Shown here: positions 12,476 to 24,245 of the stretch, one piece after another | Layout of the letters: the number at the start of each line of letters is the position of its first letter | Position numbering within the stretch: position 1 is the first letter of the stretch | Origin: Sanderia malayensis | Taxonomy: Eukaryota; Cnidaria; Scyphozoa; Semaeostomeae; Pelagiidae | Reading direction: 5' to 3' | Assembly: GCA_013076295.1 (NCBI GenBank) | Contig: RQOL01000772.1 | Coordinates: forward strand, 2,819,087 to 2,883,086 | DNA length: 64,000 bases | Made by a program: the position numbers and the translations under genes | The notes under the pieces: generated by a model | Database searches by the model: none | The model's input: the letters and a program-made list of their open reading frames with translations, nothing else | What the model was told of the DNA's origin: nothing

Positions 12476-14708
12476 ATGCCGAGTATAAGGAAAAGACTGA
12501 AGAAACTAAAGTTTTCGAAAAAGTCGAAGAGTACAGGTGATCTAGATCAAGCTCATCTCGAACAACATGGAGATGGGCCTAACAGTTCGACATCTTATAT
12601 GGATGACGATAGCTCCTCGCAAATATCCGAAGCTATTTCTGCAGATGTTTCATCAGCAACGAAAGAATCTTCATACAGTGTTGTTGAAGGGGAAGAAAAG
12701 AAAAAGAAGAAACGACGACTCAGGCTGACCTTCCCAAGGCGAAAGAAGAAAGAAAAGTTGGTACAGGACAGTTCGGGGAATATTGTGTTTAGAACCATGT
12801 CAATTGATCGCGATCCTCGTGGAAACCCTAATCATCAATCTACACCAGATGTTTTCAATTCTTTCCCAGAAGAAGACAATATAAGAAAGAGTGAAGGCTT
12901 GTCAAAATCTGTCGACAATTGTTTGAATATAAGTGAGGATAACCAAGTGGATGGCTGGCGAATGTCTGGCTTGCTGGAGAATGTTGATCGAAAATCAAAC
13001 TCAACACACGATCTGTCTTCGCGTAAAGACAATCTTATTGAAGCGTTTGAAGAGCGAAGGAAACAACATCTTGTCAATGAACCAGCTCATTCATCAACTC
13101 CATTGAAGAACGATGAACATGTCATCGTTGAAAAGGTTTGAATTAGATATTATTGTTTGTGTCTGTTGTTCGCAGTTTTGCTATGTATGCAAGCTATCTA
13201 ATTTTTCGAACACTTCAGTGTGGTAGGCTCAACTTTTTAATTAGGTACTTTGGTTTGTTTCCACTGTATATTACAAAAGAAACATCAATATCAAATGAAA
13301 TACGCAGTAATTCATTCGATATTAATGATATTACAAGCCGAAAGTGTTATTATTTACAACACGTGGATATTATTTACAACACGCTTACACTTCAACACCT
13401 TGTTAAAAGTTAAGTTGGGGCCAAGGCAAGATGATCTTGATTGAAAATAATTAATTCCTTAGATTTCAAAATACCAAGCTAAGCGCTAAATATTCGGATG
13501 AGTTAAAAACACATTCTTTTCACTTTCAAAACCCTCGGAGTACAAGCTATTTTCCGTCTCAACGTGCAAACGAGAAAAAGATGTTGTTCAGTGAAGCAAG
13601 GGGCGTTGGCGTGTTAGTTGGTCGTTGACTTTCAGGGGGGGTCATCCCTTACCAAACTGCTTTCAGCGGTCAGCGGTGAAATTTATCGTTCCTTTTATTG
13701 AATTTCAATGCCATTAATCAACGAAATGCTACACCACATCGCATTAAAGTATTAAATTATGAATTCTTGAAATATTTTACACCCTTAATTTCTTATTTAA
13801 TGAATCATGGACATATAATCTATTGTTTGATCCCCATAAAGCTCTCTTAAAGTTTATACGTTGTTGGGGACTTTGCAGCTAGGGAGGCGGGGCAGATGAA
13901 GTAGTGACTCTGCGAAGGCGACATGGGTTTGATCTATTGTTTGATCCCCACAAAGCTCTCTCAAAGTTTATACGTCATTTGTGATTTTGCAGCTAGGGAG
14001 ACGGAGCAGATGAAGTAGTGACGCTGCGAAGTCGACATGGGTTTAAATTGACACCCCATTTAATTACCGGCAATCAATGTATGGGGCTAGATTGCGAATG
14101 CTGATCTGTTTTGATTCGTTTTATAGGACGATAAACCAGAAGGCGAAGCGAACGAAGGTGACACAAAGGCCCTACAAAGACCCTTGAGCATTGAGATTTC
14201 GTCCAAGAAAAGAAGCCAGGACATCAAAGAAGAAAAACCCAGCGTCCCTGTTGCCAATGGACACGGCACTAAAAAGAAGGTTCTTCCCACCAAAACCAAA
14301 CACCACCCAAAAGGACCCCCAAAAGGACCCCCAAGGGTAATCGAAGAAGATGTAATTACAGAAACACACCAAACCGACCCTGAATGTCACATGGACATTA
14401 TTGATGATGATGATGATTATGATGATGATGATGATAGTGTTGGTGATAAGAGCAGTGGTGTGGTGAGTAGCAAGCGAGGCGAAGATTTCGAAGGATCTAT
14501 TGTTTGCGATGTGGGAAAAGGAAAGAAGGTCGTCATTCGACATTTGGCCGAAGTTGCAACTAAAAACAAGCTGGAATTGTCCGATAAAGTCAAGCAGGAT
14601 GATTGGCTAATTTTGAATATGACAAAGGATGATTGGGTTGTCATTGGTTACAGTAAGATCGGTGGTCAGGTGACCAATCTGTTTGACGAATCAACTGAGG
14701 AGATTTGA
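12476..14708 (+). CDS. Unrecognised charged protein, 413 residues
   Basis: Two exons, 12476-13135 and 14127-14708, joined in phase 0 (donor AAAG/GTTTGA, acceptor TTATAG/GACGAT). The protein opens with a very basic segment (MPSIRKRLKKLKFSKKSKS), then alternates Ser/Asp-rich and Lys-rich stretches, including a second basic block (KKKKKRRLRLTFPRRKKKEK). Exon 2 has two GPPKGPP-type repeats and an Asp-run, and ends in about 80 residues of more ordered composition (KKVVIRHLAEVATKNKLELS, then DDWLILNMTKDDWVVIGYSK). I do not recognise the family. The basic clusters could bind membranes, nucleic acid or actin, but nothing decides. An AATAAA at 14912-14917 may be its polyadenylation signal. Confidence 0.7.
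13818..14044 (+). repeat. Two tandem 114-bp copies in an intron
   Basis: Two direct copies start at 13818 and 13932 with ATCTATTGTTTGATCCCCA and each ends in CGACATGGGTTT. They are roughly 90 percent alike. They lie in the single intron of the 12476-14708 gene, about 80 bp before its acceptor. Each copy contains a TTTGCAG that looks like a splice acceptor. Confidence 0.8.
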
Positions 14709-15762
14709 TTCAATGAACATTATTAACCGAACTATACTCTATATCGGAAGCGCTATTATACTTATTATTCAGAGCGCAATAATAGTGAATGAATTCCCCT
14801 AGAATTTATGCATATATTTCATACAACGAACTGCCAAGATATATAATGCTCCGCATGAAAACAAATGTAAGATTATTTCTATTATAAACTATTTTCATTA
14901 CAGAAGAGGATAATAAAACACAACATTTTTGCAACGAACCAAGCTAATATTATTTCTAGCAATAGTATAGAAAATGTCTATATTGGCCAGGCCTACATGC
15001 GTCTTAGGAAGACAGGGTTTTCCCAAATAGGATCTAGTGCTCTGTCTACCGATGATCTGCCATTGCAAGATTTAATTGATATATTTCATTGAGATGAAGA
15101 TTTCTTATGCCAATAGTATTAACTATTGCTATTTCACCTTTACTGCCAGTTAACGGCTACGTTATTATTTGAATTGCGCCCCCAACATTGCATTATTATT
15201 TATTTTTTACAATCAAGGTCACAGTTGCTCGTAGCACGAGCAAAGACCTGCTCAATATTGAGCACTTGTTTTATTTCGCTAAATATTTAACTATCTTTTG
15301 TAAAGGAAACTTTTCTAAGAGTTTTCATATGCTGACTGATGCTGTTCCCAGAAATTTCCCTGGTATATTTAGTGGTAGATCACGTTAGATCTTATGGACG
15401 TTAGTAGATTTTTGTAGCTAGAATATAGTTATGTATTTTATTTTCTATCTAGAATGTAATGATAATACTAGAATTCCTCAAAATGCCAACAATCTTCAAT
15501 GTTACTTTTTACATTTGTAGTATACGCCAATTAAATCTTGACGCCGCATTTTGCATTTAAAAGATGCATTTCTTAATATTTGTTATTATTAATACGACTT
15601 GTGAGTTTTTTTAATTTCCATCTATCCCACAAGTTGAAGCGAACCAACCATCAACTGTCATGTCTCAAATTTAAGCTCAACAACTACAACAACAACTCTT
15701 TCCTTGCTCGCATTGGTCTTTGCTTTGTCGCCAGTGGCCTTTGTGAGAGTTTTTGAATAATT
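14709..15762. other. Intergenic, no gene seen
   Basis: Spacer between the orphan gene and OGFOD2. A possible polyadenylation signal for the upstream gene is at 14912. Nothing else with coding or RNA features was seen. Confidence 0.5.
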
Positions 15763-18091
15763 ATGAAACGTGGTGTTTTAAAGCAGTCTTTCATTTGCAA
15801 TTGTGCATTTGAAAGAAATATCTTCATTAAAGATGTAGGGAGGCATTTTACGTTTGAGAACGAGGAGCAGTTTGCAACGGATTATAAATCAGTAAGTGAC
15901 GCTTACTTGCCTGTTAGGCCGTGACGTCATTATTTGTCCAGACTTTTTTGGAGAAAAAAAGAGAATTAATGTTATGACACCATTTAAAATCTGTATTCAA
16001 GCAATTGGTGCGAAATGGAATCTCAGATGTGCAATATCAGGATATCATGCGGAAGGTACTTTTAATTTTTGCTTGTATTATTAATTCTTAAATTTATTTG
16101 TGTGTAGGTTCAACTGCAGTAGGTTTAGGTGGCAAGATCATGAAGGGTTGATTGCCATTAATATGTTTTTGTTTGCAATTTTTTCAGATAAAAGAGGAAA
16201 TAGAACGGCGGCAATCATTGGGAAATGAATCTGTTAAAAGGAAGAATATAATTTCACAAAGATACAAACATATTCATCGTGATTTATTGCAACTCAAGGT
16301 ATTCATGTTCTTGTGATTTTATCTGGATCTTCTAACTGCTATACATGCTTTTTCTGGGTTGGCTTTGCTTTATTTCATTTAAAGTTTAAAGGTAGAAAGT
16401 TGGTTGGACCAAGAGGGTAAATGCTGAGAGAGGAGGAGGGAGAGAGGGGGGAGGAAGAGATGGGGGAGGAAGAGATGGGGAGAAAGGGGTAGGAAGAGAG
16501 CAGGGATAAAGAAAAGGGGGAAGAGATGGGAGGGAGACAGTACATAGCACAGTTTCTCACCATGCAAGTAGACATTTATTACTTGATTTTAATCAATATT
16601 TCCTTACTTGGTTTATTTAGTCTAATATTACTTTTACAGAGAAGCCATTTATCTGAACAATTTCTGGAAGTAGTAAGCCTTGCATCTGACAAGGATTGTT
16701 CAACTGAATCACTCATTCAGAAGTTGCAAAAAGAGAATGGTAATAAGAAAGTTTCATTTTGATTTACTTTTATCTTTCCTACTCTCCATCCTCTGTTATT
16801 GAGTCCTAATTGCCACAGAATATTGTTAAGTAGGCTTTGTTTTTGTAGCTCCACATTGCTATAGCTTCCAAGTATTTACAAATGAGTTTTGTGACAAGCT
16901 CATTGAAGAAATTGAGAGTTTTGAGAAGTCTGGATTGCCTATTGGAAAGCCAAATACAATGAATAATTATGGGGTAAGAAGCACAAGCAAACACATTGAT
17001 TGTATTGGTATTCTTAATTTTTTTGTCTTTTTATTGCACTGATCACTGGTAGGTATGGATCCTGCAAGAAAATACGATGTTTTTATTATGTTGATAAGGT
17101 TTCAAGGCCTTTCAAGGGCTTGGTAAGGTTGCCATACTTTAATGATATGTTTGACAATGAGCATCAATAAAGACATTGGAAAAATTATTTGGTGCATCTA
17201 AGAGTTCGTATGCGATTATAGCTGACTTGTTTTCTGTAACACTTTATTGTGTTTTCTATTACTAATGTTTTGTCACTCTTTCAGATAGTACTTTCTGAGC
17301 TTGGCTACAAAGAAGGTCTTTTTGATCCACTAGTTGCTGATTACTTGAATCCAATTGCCAGTCGTTTGTTCCCAGATGAAGTCGGAAAAGGCCTTGATTC
17401 ACATCGCACCTTCATTGTCAGTTATGCCATTGGCAAAGACACTGATTTGAGTTATCATTATGATGATGCCGAGGTAACACTTAATGTTGCTCTTGGCAAC
17501 CAATTTGAAGGCGGAGAACTTTATCTTAGCGGCATGAAGAGTGTGAGTGCTTTTTTCATTCATGGTTTTATGATTTTTTTGTTTGCTTGGCGCTTACTAA
17601 ACGAGGCGTTTAGTATATGAGAACCCTTATTTTATAGGTTACATTATAGGCAGGGCAATGGCTATAACAATCTGATTTTTATATACTTTCGAGATTAAAA
17701 ATAAGAAAATAGTGTCTTTTTCATTCATGGCTTGATGATTTGTTCGTTTGCTTCGCGCTTATTGATACGAATTATCTTATTGAACGAGGCGTTTAGTACA
17801 TGAGGGCGCTTATTTTACACGATACATTGTTTTTAGGAAGTCAATTGGAGTGACGTTTGTTATAAATACTGCCATCGCAAAACATGGGGGTTAATCCATC
17901 GCGGACAACAGATGCACGGGGCGATGCCGATCGAAGAAGGACAACGCTACAATCTGATAATCTGGATGAGGGCATCATCCGTACGAAACCAGATCTGTCC
18001 CATGTGTAATCGCAAACCGGATTTGGTTTCAACTGAGGCCGATGGTGCAGGATTCTCGATGGAACCATTCGAACTTTGCTCGACATTATAA
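15763..18091 (+). CDS. OGFOD2: 2-oxoglutarate/Fe(II) dioxygenase OGFOD2
   Basis: Seven exons (15763-15891, 16002-16055, 16188-16298, 16640-16739, 16849-16973, 17285-17542, 17837-18091) give 343 residues; human OGFOD2 has about 350. The small second exon was found because the family needs the DY-x10-GIS-like stretch between exons 1 and 3 and the frame fits exactly. The N-terminal part has the family's ERRQ motif, then GKPNTMNNYG leads into the double-stranded beta-helix. Iron ligands are the HYD of SYHYDDAEVTLNVAL and the distal His of IHRGQQMHG; the Arg in EGQRYNL should bind 2-oxoglutarate. The C-terminus carries a CPMC pair. The substrate of this family is not established. Exon 1 starts at the only suitable ATG. 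Introns contain a purine tract, a duplicated segment and a MITE fragment. Confidence 0.93.
16416..16540 (+). repeat. G-rich purine tract in OGFOD2 intron 3
   Basis: About 120 bases that are almost only A and G, with several runs of four to six G (for example GAGAGAGGGGGGAGGAAG). It lies in the intron before exon 4. Such tracts can form triplex or G-quadruplex DNA; this is a composition-based inference. Confidence 0.7.
17555..17820 (+). repeat. Diverged direct repeat plus MITE fragment in OGFOD2 intron
   Basis: A segment of roughly 85 bases (TTTTTTCATTCATGG through AACGAGGCGTTTAGTA and CTTATTTTA) occurs twice, around 17550-17636 and 17716-17815. Between the copies at about 17648-17692 sits a piece starting AGGCAGGGCAATGGCTATAA that matches the left end of the complete small inverted-repeat element at about 34257-34368. 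The layout suggests a local duplication with an inserted, truncated MITE. Confidence 0.6.
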
Positions 18092-18723
18092 TGATCTGTA
18101 TACAACAGATGCTTCTACGGAAGGGATCCACCGCTTTGCTGTGCTGCTGTTAGCAATCCTAAATCAGATTGACAAACTTTGCGGATATTCTCAAGCCAGA
18201 ATGAATCTGGATGGCGATGTGGATTAATCTCAGCCATGCGAACGTCTGCTCAGTTTGGCAGCGAATGTTGTGCATTGAGAATTGGTTCACATTGCTTGAA
18301 AAGGCTTCATGTCGGATGATAAAGAACAGTGATAATAATAACCGAATATGCGGCTTTATAATCATTGTAGTAACCTTTATCTTCTACGCAAAGACAGTTG
18401 GAAGAATATAAAGGAGGGAGGTACTTGGATAGTGGACTGTGGTTTCCCCATGGTCCTTACTTGTATTGACGACGATTTATTGAACTCTAATTGCTTTTAT
18501 GTTTTGACTTGATTGTAAATCTGTATGAATTAGTAATAAAATTTAATACAAATACTTTATTTTTTTTCTCAAATTGTCTATTCAGCGATTCTGTAGAAGA
18601 ATTGTTTCTGCATTTGATGTTATTCAATATGCGAGATAAAGATGGCGTCTTTTATCTAGAAAAATTTCTTTTTTAATTGAATCAGAAACCCTCAGTTCGA
18701 CTTAACTAAGGTTTATCTTTCAG
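18092..18723. other. OGFOD2 to NUP88 spacer
   Basis: 632 bases between the OGFOD2 stop and the first NUP88 coding exon I can place. It should contain the OGFOD2 3' end and the NUP88 promoter and perhaps a first exon. Several ATG codons were tried with nearby donors; none gave a convincing phase-0 link to 18724. Confidence 0.4.
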
Positions 18724-21700
18724 TGTCCAGAAACAACTTGTGTTTTCTGTGTACCCTCTGTTGTGTCCCTCACAAAAACCGAAAGCTGGAGGAAACTTCT
18801 ATGGCCTCATTCCCAGGTTCCCCTAGGAGTGCAGAAGGAGGCTATGACCACGTGGTTTCTGCGAAACCAAAACGAAACGAAACAGCGAAACAGTGAAGCT
18901 GTGTCTTCAGCAATGGAAGGTGCTGATATAAACAACGTTTTGGCCTCAGTGTTTTGCAGCAGCCAGACTCAGGACGGGCAACGCGAACCTCTCAGACTAA
19001 TAATTGCAACAGAAGATAACTTCCTAGCATGGATTGAAGATAAAAAGCAACTCTTAGTGATCTCCTTGAAGCATGTGCAACAACTGGATGATGGGCCTAA
19101 ATCCCAGTTTGTTTTCCAGGTGGGCGGGTCTCGAAATTACACAGAGTAACTTTTAATGTTTTGTGTATTGTTTTAGAAAATATAGTGATTATTTATTTAT
19201 CATTTATTGAAATTTTTATTTAGCTCAGCTAAAGTCGTATTTCGCTATAATAATTTTTCTTTGAATAATAATAATCATCATTATCATTATTATTATTATT
19301 ATGAAGTTATTCTACTTTTTTTAATCCTGCAGAAGCTAAGCTGTTCACAGACATTTCCATTTGAAGTGAAGCATCTTGATTTAAATGTAACTGGAGAATT
19401 CCTTTCCCTGACTGGAGAAAATGGTGTTGGTGTTATGGAAATGCCAAGACAATGGGGAAGGACAAGTTTGTATGTTGGAGGGAAGCAAAATATTATTTGC
19501 AGGTAATCAATGCTAATAATATCCTAATTTTCAATGCAGTGATTACTTGAGTGGGGTGTTTGTGTACTACATTATTTGTTGCCCAAATCATAAAAGTTAC
19601 ACGTCCCATGTTTTTAGATTGAAGTTACCGTATGCTTTTGGATCCCATCAAAGTTTTAGACTGTGTTGAAATATTCAAATTTATCATTCAGGTCTGTGAT
19701 GCTGGCAGAAGATTTCTTCAGACGAAAATTCAATTTAAAAGTATTGCAAACTGCTTGGTTTCCTGAAAACCAGAATGACATCCTTTTGATAATGTTGACA
19801 AGTGATAATTGTCTAAGGTATGACTCTTGTTCAATGTTTTTAAAGCACATTTTCTTTGGCATTAAGATATCGTTGCTTGGAGTGTGAAAAACAAGTGTGA
19901 AAACTGAAATAAACAGAAAATGCTTGCCAGATTATAACCATCTTTATAGTAAAATGTAAGTTAATCATCTGTTTATTTTTCAGGTGCTTTGATGTACGTT
20001 CCCAAATTGACATTCCAATCAGCACAATCAATTTATTCAACAGCCTTAATTCTTCATCATCATCTTCTTCATTGACAAGCTTCCAAGCTGCCCTCGGTGA
20101 AATGGCCGTTTCATTCAGCTTTGCCCCATCATTGCCCGCTACTAAGCATTCGGTATTTCATCCAATGTTTATCGTGCAAGAAAACGGAGACACGTGGGCA
20201 CTGTGGACTAGAGTCATACAAAACAGGTGATGCAATCATTGCTATGCTTTGCACCATAATGTACATTATGTCTTTTATAATAACACACACACATTTGGTC
20301 TTACGCAACAGCACATATCAAGACAACCAGCAAGAGTTGGTGTTGGCTTTATTTATGCATGATACTCAAATTGTACGCATTATATTGTACGCATTATATT
20401 GTACGCTTCGTATATATATACGTATATATATACGAAGGAGAAAGGAGTCAAGAGTGTATCTAAACTCTGTATCTCTACAACCCTGTTTCGTGGTTTTCCA
20501 CTCATCAGGAGATATTATTTAGCTCTACTTTATTGTATTGAGCACTCTTACGGGAAACCGAAACACAGAATTCGTACGTACGTATATATGTACGCTACAT
20601 CCTGTGGCATCTTGGGTGATAACAAGTATGCATAACGTTTTAAATTACTGTCTACTCAAAGAACACTTTAACGGTATAACACAAGAATCCAAATCTGATG
20701 TTTATCGTCTTCCCTAGGCTGCTTGTCGAACAGAGAGGTCCATTAGTGATGACGCCACAGGCCGAAGACAATTACGCGGGAGAATTCTGTTCTATGTTAT
20801 GCCTCGATACGTCACCACCTATTGTTGTTCTTGCCACAACAACCGGCTGTATTCATCACTGTATTGCTCTGGAATCGGAAAAGACAGGCAATAACTTCGA
20901 GGTAACTCAATTATAAACATGTCTTCTTCTTCATTTCAGAAGAAACTCGCTATTTCATGTATTCTTCAAATTGATAAACACTGTCCTTTTAATCTCGGTT
21001 TGACACCACCTTTATCTTTCTGAAGATTCTCTGAAGATATTACTTTCCACCCCCCATCTCTTTATCGTCCATTTCCTGTGACTCGACCTTGACTTTTCCA
21101 TTGCCTGTGACTCGACCTTGACTTTTCCATTGCCTGTGACTCGACCTTAACTTTTCCATTGCCTGTGACTCCATCTTGACTTTTCCATTGCCTGGGATTT
21201 TGAAGACTTCTCTATTGCCTGTATGCCTTGTTGTTTTCCCCCAAGGACGCTGTTGCAACACCGAAAACTGGAACCAGGGCTTATTTGCATGACTGGGAGC
21301 TTTTTGTTTACGAAACCGTCCAATTAGAACTCGGTTTCGTTGGGTCTGAACAAAAGACCGAAGGAAGTCAAGAAGACGAGCGCTTGAATGAAAAGCTCCA
21401 AATTTGCAAAGGCAAGTTGGAAGACTATTAAAAAGTTATTCACCCTGATTTACACGTTAGAGTTAAATATCTGAGCATCCAGATATGTTTCATTTTGAAT
21501 TTTAGAATTAAACTTTTATGTTTGTTATCATTTTTCAGATCCATCGACAGTGTACAGATATTTCTGCGTCAGTTCTGCGGGTGTACACATGATCAATTTA
21601 CCATGGACCAAAGATCTAGAGCATTTCTTTCTGCCCGGTAAGTTCTGCATCACTCACCGTGTAGCACTTGCTTTTCGCTGCTTTGTTATATAGATTTAAT

Positions 21701-24245
21701 GTATTATCTGTTTGTCCTTAACTTTTCAGATACAGCCGAAAATCAGAGTGAATGGGAAATCGCATCGCCAGCTGAAATAAACTACATTTTGTGTACAAAA
21801 CCAACGGAAAATAGGTTTGCGATTCTCAATACTTATATTAGGCGCCTCTGTTCATTGCACGGTAGTCTTGAATAGTTTATCATATCCTGTTTTACCATGG
21901 TATTAATTGTCTCGAAATGCTTTTTATGTTTGTCTTCTTTGCCTCCACCTTCTTGCTCGCAATTCTCAATGATTTTTGCAAATTCCAGTTCACCTTATCG
22001 AATTCTTGGCATATCAACGACAACAGATATGAAAGACGGCACCTCATTTTTATGTTTACTTGACAATGGTGAGCTGGTGAAGAGAACCATAGGGTAGGCA
22101 ATCACTACTTGCTATTACTATCATAATTTTTGCTGTTAACATATCACTATAGTAGTAATAATTATTAACCCGAGAAAGAAAAATAGAAAATTAGATTTAT
22201 TTTTAAGTCAGGCATTCTACATCATTGTGATTTTTATTATTTCAGAATAGACCAAGACACAGAGGCTGCTGAAACTTGGGACGAATCATTTGCAAATAAT
22301 TCTTTGTAAGTAGCCGACATTTCATTGATATTTTTTTGTATTGAACACTTTCCCTGATTTTTCTGTGCTAAGAATAATCCCATTGCTATCTTTGCTACTT
22401 ATTGTAGACTTCAGCTCCCTTCGCCATTAAAGCGACTGAAGGCGGCTGGATCGTTTGAAGACTATATCAAGAAAATCATCAAGAGAAATTCAGATGCACC
22501 GATCCTCAAGTGAGCTAGAAATCTACTATAATGTTTCAAGTTAAGACTCCTATTTTCTTTAACCTCATCTGCCGATGGATCATGTCTTATTTAATTAAAT
22601 CTTTTTAACTGTTGTGAATATTCAGGAATAATTGCTCTCATCTTTACCTGTACTTTCTAGCTACCTTTTTTCTTTTTGTAATCGATGTCGTGGTTGTGTT
22701 TTTGTTTATTATTTTCTATCTGGATTGTAAATATGCTGTTCAGCGCTTGTCATAACTGAATAGAAGCTTAATACGTCGTGATAAACGTTATATCATTTGT
22801 TTATGAGTGGGACTTTTCAAGAGACACTTCTCTGATCATTTTATCCACTTCCATTTCAGAGCGCCATCAGTAGGAGACCAGCCTCTTTCTCCTGAAGAGG
22901 CATACGAGTTGCTCACTCAAGCAGTTGGCATTTTACGTAAAGAATACATTCAAAAATTCACAACCGCAAGTCAAGAAATCAAAAAAAGGTTTCTTTAATA
23001 ACTTTCTTATCGATTTTTCACTTTTTCTTAATTTTGCTTTTTGCTCAGTTGTTATATCACAATATTTGCTTCATTTTTTATTCATTTCCGTTCTGCTCCT
23101 GTTTTTTGGCCATACTACTTTCTGGACATCATTCTTTTTTTTTGCTTTTTATCCTCCGTAAGCCTCAGGTCCATTGAGTTCATTTTTTATGATTTTTAAT
23201 TATTACTTTTCATCATTGCTTGTTTTGCCATTTCATTTACTTCTTGATTATGTTGTTTTTTTATATTTCATTATTTATTTTTTTCTTATCCTATCTTCTT
23301 ATCTTCTGTATTTCATGCATTTTGATCACTTCACTCATTGAATCTTGTTCACATATTATAGTTTATCTGCGGTTGTTTTAGGTCGGAAATTCTTAAAAGT
23401 CACAAGGAGCAGCAAGCTTCAGATCTTTCATCGATTTTAAATGACCACGAATTGTCAGAAAATGCCGAAGCCCTGGCTGACAAACTTTTAACCGTTTCTG
23501 AAAAATTGGTCTCATTAACGAAGAGGTAATTTTAAGTTTCTATCATTGTTCATTTTTCTGTCATTGTTCTTTTCCAACGTGTTTCTCCAAACTCTGTCGT
23601 TTTTTCGTCAAATTCTGTTCTTTTTATCCACAGGCTTGATGACGTAGTACATGCCGTGCAGTCCTCGGCACCAGTCCTCTCAGATGCTGAGCGCGAATGG
23701 CAAAAAGAATGTGTCACCATACAGCAGAAAGCTGGAAATCTGAGAAGATGCGTCGAAGGAGTGCGTAGAAGAATGATTTTACCTTTTTCAATTTCCCCTC
23801 CATCGTACACCGATTGTGTTCCTCTTGAGCAGCTAGCATTTTGTATGACGTTCATCTAATATTTTGAGTTGTCTTTCTGCAATCTGATGCGAGTTGTGAT
23901 ATTGTAAAAAGAAAGGCATTAATTATTTTCATTTGCTTTTATTTTTAGATTCGAAATAAACACGAAAATTTGGTTTTAAGTAAAGTACCCCGCAGTCAAC
24001 AGAATCGTTCTTCGGCAAGCCAAGCCAATCCAGCACAGCTCAGCAAAATTAAAGTCTACATGCAGGAACAGTAAGCTTAATATTATTACTGCTCTTATAA
24101 CAAGCCAGCTTATAGCAAGCCAGAAATAAGAAACTAAAATAATTTTTATTTTAGTTTCTTATTTTATTCTTCTCTTTCTAGAAATAACAAAATAGCCGAA
24201 CTGGTTGAAAGACTTCGAAATGTTGATATGAATCTGCAAACCTGA
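18724..24245 (+). CDS. NUP88: Nuclear pore protein NUP88 (5' end unresolved)
   Basis: Sixteen exons: 18724-19119, 19333-19502, 19692-19817, 19984-20226, 20718-20901, 21246-21411, 21539-21637, 21730-21814, 21989-22093, 22246-22305, 22408-22509, 22860-22988, 23382-23525, 23634-23760, 23949-24070 and 24182-24245, about 773 codons, all in phase. Nup88 is the cytoplasmic-side pore scaffold that holds Nup214 and helps CRM1 export. Recognisable pieces are VMEMPRQWGRT and QTAWFPENQND in the N-terminal beta-propeller half, LCTKP, the FEDYIKKI segment and the C-terminal coiled coil with PVLSDAER. The first exon follows an acceptor-like CTTTCAG with no in-frame ATG before 18844, so either a short upstream exon is missing or translation starts at 18844 (733 residues). 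The intron after 21411 has a GC donor. A possible polyadenylation signal is at 24628-24633. Confidence 0.9.
20406..20437. repeat. Perfect 32-bp palindrome in NUP88 intron
   Basis: CTTCGTATATATATAC is followed immediately by its exact reverse complement, giving a perfect palindrome with no spacer. It is preceded by repeats of TTGTACGCATTATA and followed about 130 bases later by another alternating GTACGTACGTATATATG tract. Confidence 0.85.
21069..21215 (+). repeat. 29-bp minisatellite in NUP88 intron
   Basis: About five copies of a 29-bp unit (CCATTGCCTGTGACTCGACC plus TTGACTTTT), decaying at the 3' end. The array ends about 30 bases upstream of the exon acceptor at 21245, so it lies close to the splice-site region. 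The long open frame on the opposite strand here is only the translation of this repeat. Confidence 0.85.
24125..24163. repeat. 18-bp perfect hairpin in last NUP88 intron
   Basis: AATAAGAAACTAAAATAA, a three-base loop, then its exact reverse complement. It ends 17 bases before the acceptor AG (24180-24181) of the last exon. In RNA it would form a stable AU-rich stem covering the likely branch-point area. Confidence 0.85.

Noticed and set aside
18348..18420. Candidate first exon for NUP88 (ATG at 18348, donor at 18421)
   Set aside because: It ends in phase 1, which would put the exon at 18724 out of frame.
21040..21261. Minus-strand open frame opposite NUP88
   Set aside because: Produced by the 29-bp tandem repeat; no other support.
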